This document shows, piece after piece, positions 63,070-64,000 of a stretch of DNA of 64,000 bases. The notes beneath the pieces are model-generated. The model did not search any database. It saw only the letters and a program-made list of their open reading frames with translations, and was not told the origin of the DNA. The translations under genes and the position numbers were made by a program. How positions within the stretch are numbered: the first letter of the stretch is position 1; each line of letters begins with the position of its first letter. Source of the stretch: Kalaharituber pfeilii (taxonomy: Eukaryota; Ascomycota; Pezizomycetes; Pezizales; Pezizaceae); contig WHUZ01000006.1 in assembly GCA_015179045.1 (NCBI GenBank), positions 1,426,001 through 1,490,000 of the forward strand, read 5' to 3'.

Positions 63070-64000
63070 GAGGGTAAATAATGGAATAAATGTTGGGATG
63101 GTTTGACAAGTTCTGCGGGAAGTCGTTGACGGTATAAGCTGGAGTATAATTTGTGAGGGTTAGGATTAGGTGAAATTATTGGGATTATTGGGATATAGTG
63201 TTGTTAAGCTGTTGCATTGTAGTTGATATATGGGTCTCCTACTTGTGAGAGTGGTGGTAGGGAAGAGAAGGAGAGAAATAGGAACAGAGAGTGGAGGCGA
63301 GGTCTTTATATAAATACATACGGCATTACGGGAGTACGGTGTGTCGTTGAGGGGATGTGTTGCTGAGGGGATGTGTCGCTGAACGCAGTGTCGCTGGGGG
63401 GTGACGCTGAGGGGGGTATCGCAGAGGGGGTATCGTAGAGGGGTGTCATTGAAGGTGCGTCGCAAGAGTCGATGATTTTCTCCGCAATAGCGAGCCGTTT
63501 TTCCCAAGATTCTCTGCTGGTCCAAAGAAAGTTCAATCTGTTAGTGCAGGTCATAGAACTGCTTTTGCAGTTTCTGTCCTTGGAGGGCCATGGCTTCTGC
63601 TAGGTCTAGGATTTACCTGGCGGTACTCGATGAGCGGAGCTTGGCCATTGGGGATAGGTTTTTGCTCCCACGTCTCTAGATGTTCCTGGAATGCCGTTTC
63701 GGAGGCGGGGGTGGACATATTGATGGATTCGGACATGGTGTACTGGATAGCGATGGATCGGCCTGTTGTAGTGTGACGGGCGGAGGCGGGGGCGGGGGTT
63801 GGGGCACGGGGACTAGGTCTTGCCAACAGGTACAGACCTGGACGCTGGGGCGCTGGGACGCTGGGCGGATTTGCCGGAGGTTGCCGGAGGTTGCCAGTAG
63901 AAGGAGGGATTCAAGGGATGTTGCTGAAAAGTACGCATCATTTGCTCCATTATTCTTGGGAATATCTTGGGCTCTTCCAAGGTGACCAGGGAACGGATGG
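63070..64000. other. window end, repeats but no supported gene
   Basis: It contains a degenerate minisatellite at 63338-63460 and short tandem words (GACGCTGGG and TTGCCGGAGG) at 63841-63896. A 91-codon minus-strand frame at 63551-63826 has mixed composition (SETAFQEHLETWEQKPIPN) and could belong to a retroelement or a gene running off the window; I do not recognise it. Confidence 0.45.
63338..63460. repeat. degenerate minisatellite
   Basis: About seven to eight imperfect units of 15-16 nt built on GTGTCGCTGAGGGGAT. Unit length varies, so no long frame is preserved. Confidence 0.65.

Noticed and set aside
63338..63460. CRISPR-like array
   Set aside because: Units are degenerate, adjacent and without unique spacers; this is a minisatellite in a eukaryotic genome.

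Overview
The window is nuclear DNA of a filamentous ascomycete (Pezizomycotina). The evidence is short GT-AG introns of about 50-200 nt with CTAAC-type branch sites, fungal versions of housekeeping genes (ARO3, CYT1, GPD, MCM7, PEX1, GDB1) and a fungal-type seven-helix membrane protein. Wide gene-poor stretches with decayed transposons suggest a repeat-rich genome. A class such as Pezizomycetes is possible but is not shown by the sequence. I found no tRNA, rRNA or CRISPR array.

Layout. 1-8.5 kb is gene-poor; it holds one decayed ankyrin-repeat ORF on the minus strand. 8.5-38.6 kb is a compact housekeeping island. In order it carries a gamma-glutamylcyclotransferase-like gene (+), a WD40-cyclophilin (PPWD1 type, -), an SLX9-like ribosome-biogenesis gene (+), DAHP synthase (+), cytochrome c1 (+), NAD-dependent glycerol-3-phosphate dehydrogenase (+), MCM7 (-), PEX1 (+) and glycogen debranching enzyme (+). 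PPWD1/SLX9 and MCM7/PEX1 are divergent pairs. 38.6-53.7 kb is a 15-kb gene desert, AT-rich by eye, with two short inverted-repeat elements and many low-complexity tracts. 53.7-55.4 kb holds one isolated rhodopsin-like seven-TM gene. 57-64 kb is transposon wreckage: a third inverted-repeat element, two Copia-type remnants in opposite orientation with an inverted RNase H piece inside one of them, and a Ty3/gypsy integrase scrap.

Gene models were assembled exon by exon and checked for reading-frame closure. Seven close without any break. Two adjacent genes each need exactly one missing base: SLX9 near 13071-13083 and DAHP synthase at 14308-14311. Both gaps lie at short homopolymers, so base-calling or assembly indels are the simplest cause. 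DAHP synthase also has a 9-nt micro-exon, and MCM7 has a GC-AG first intron.

The genes do not form one pathway; they are independent core functions (pre-mRNA/protein folding, 40S assembly, aromatic amino acid synthesis, respiration, glycerol and osmotic balance, DNA replication licensing, peroxisome import, glycogen breakdown). I found no convincing new defence, biosynthetic or mobile system. The most notable items are gene-structure oddities and the inverted-repeat elements.
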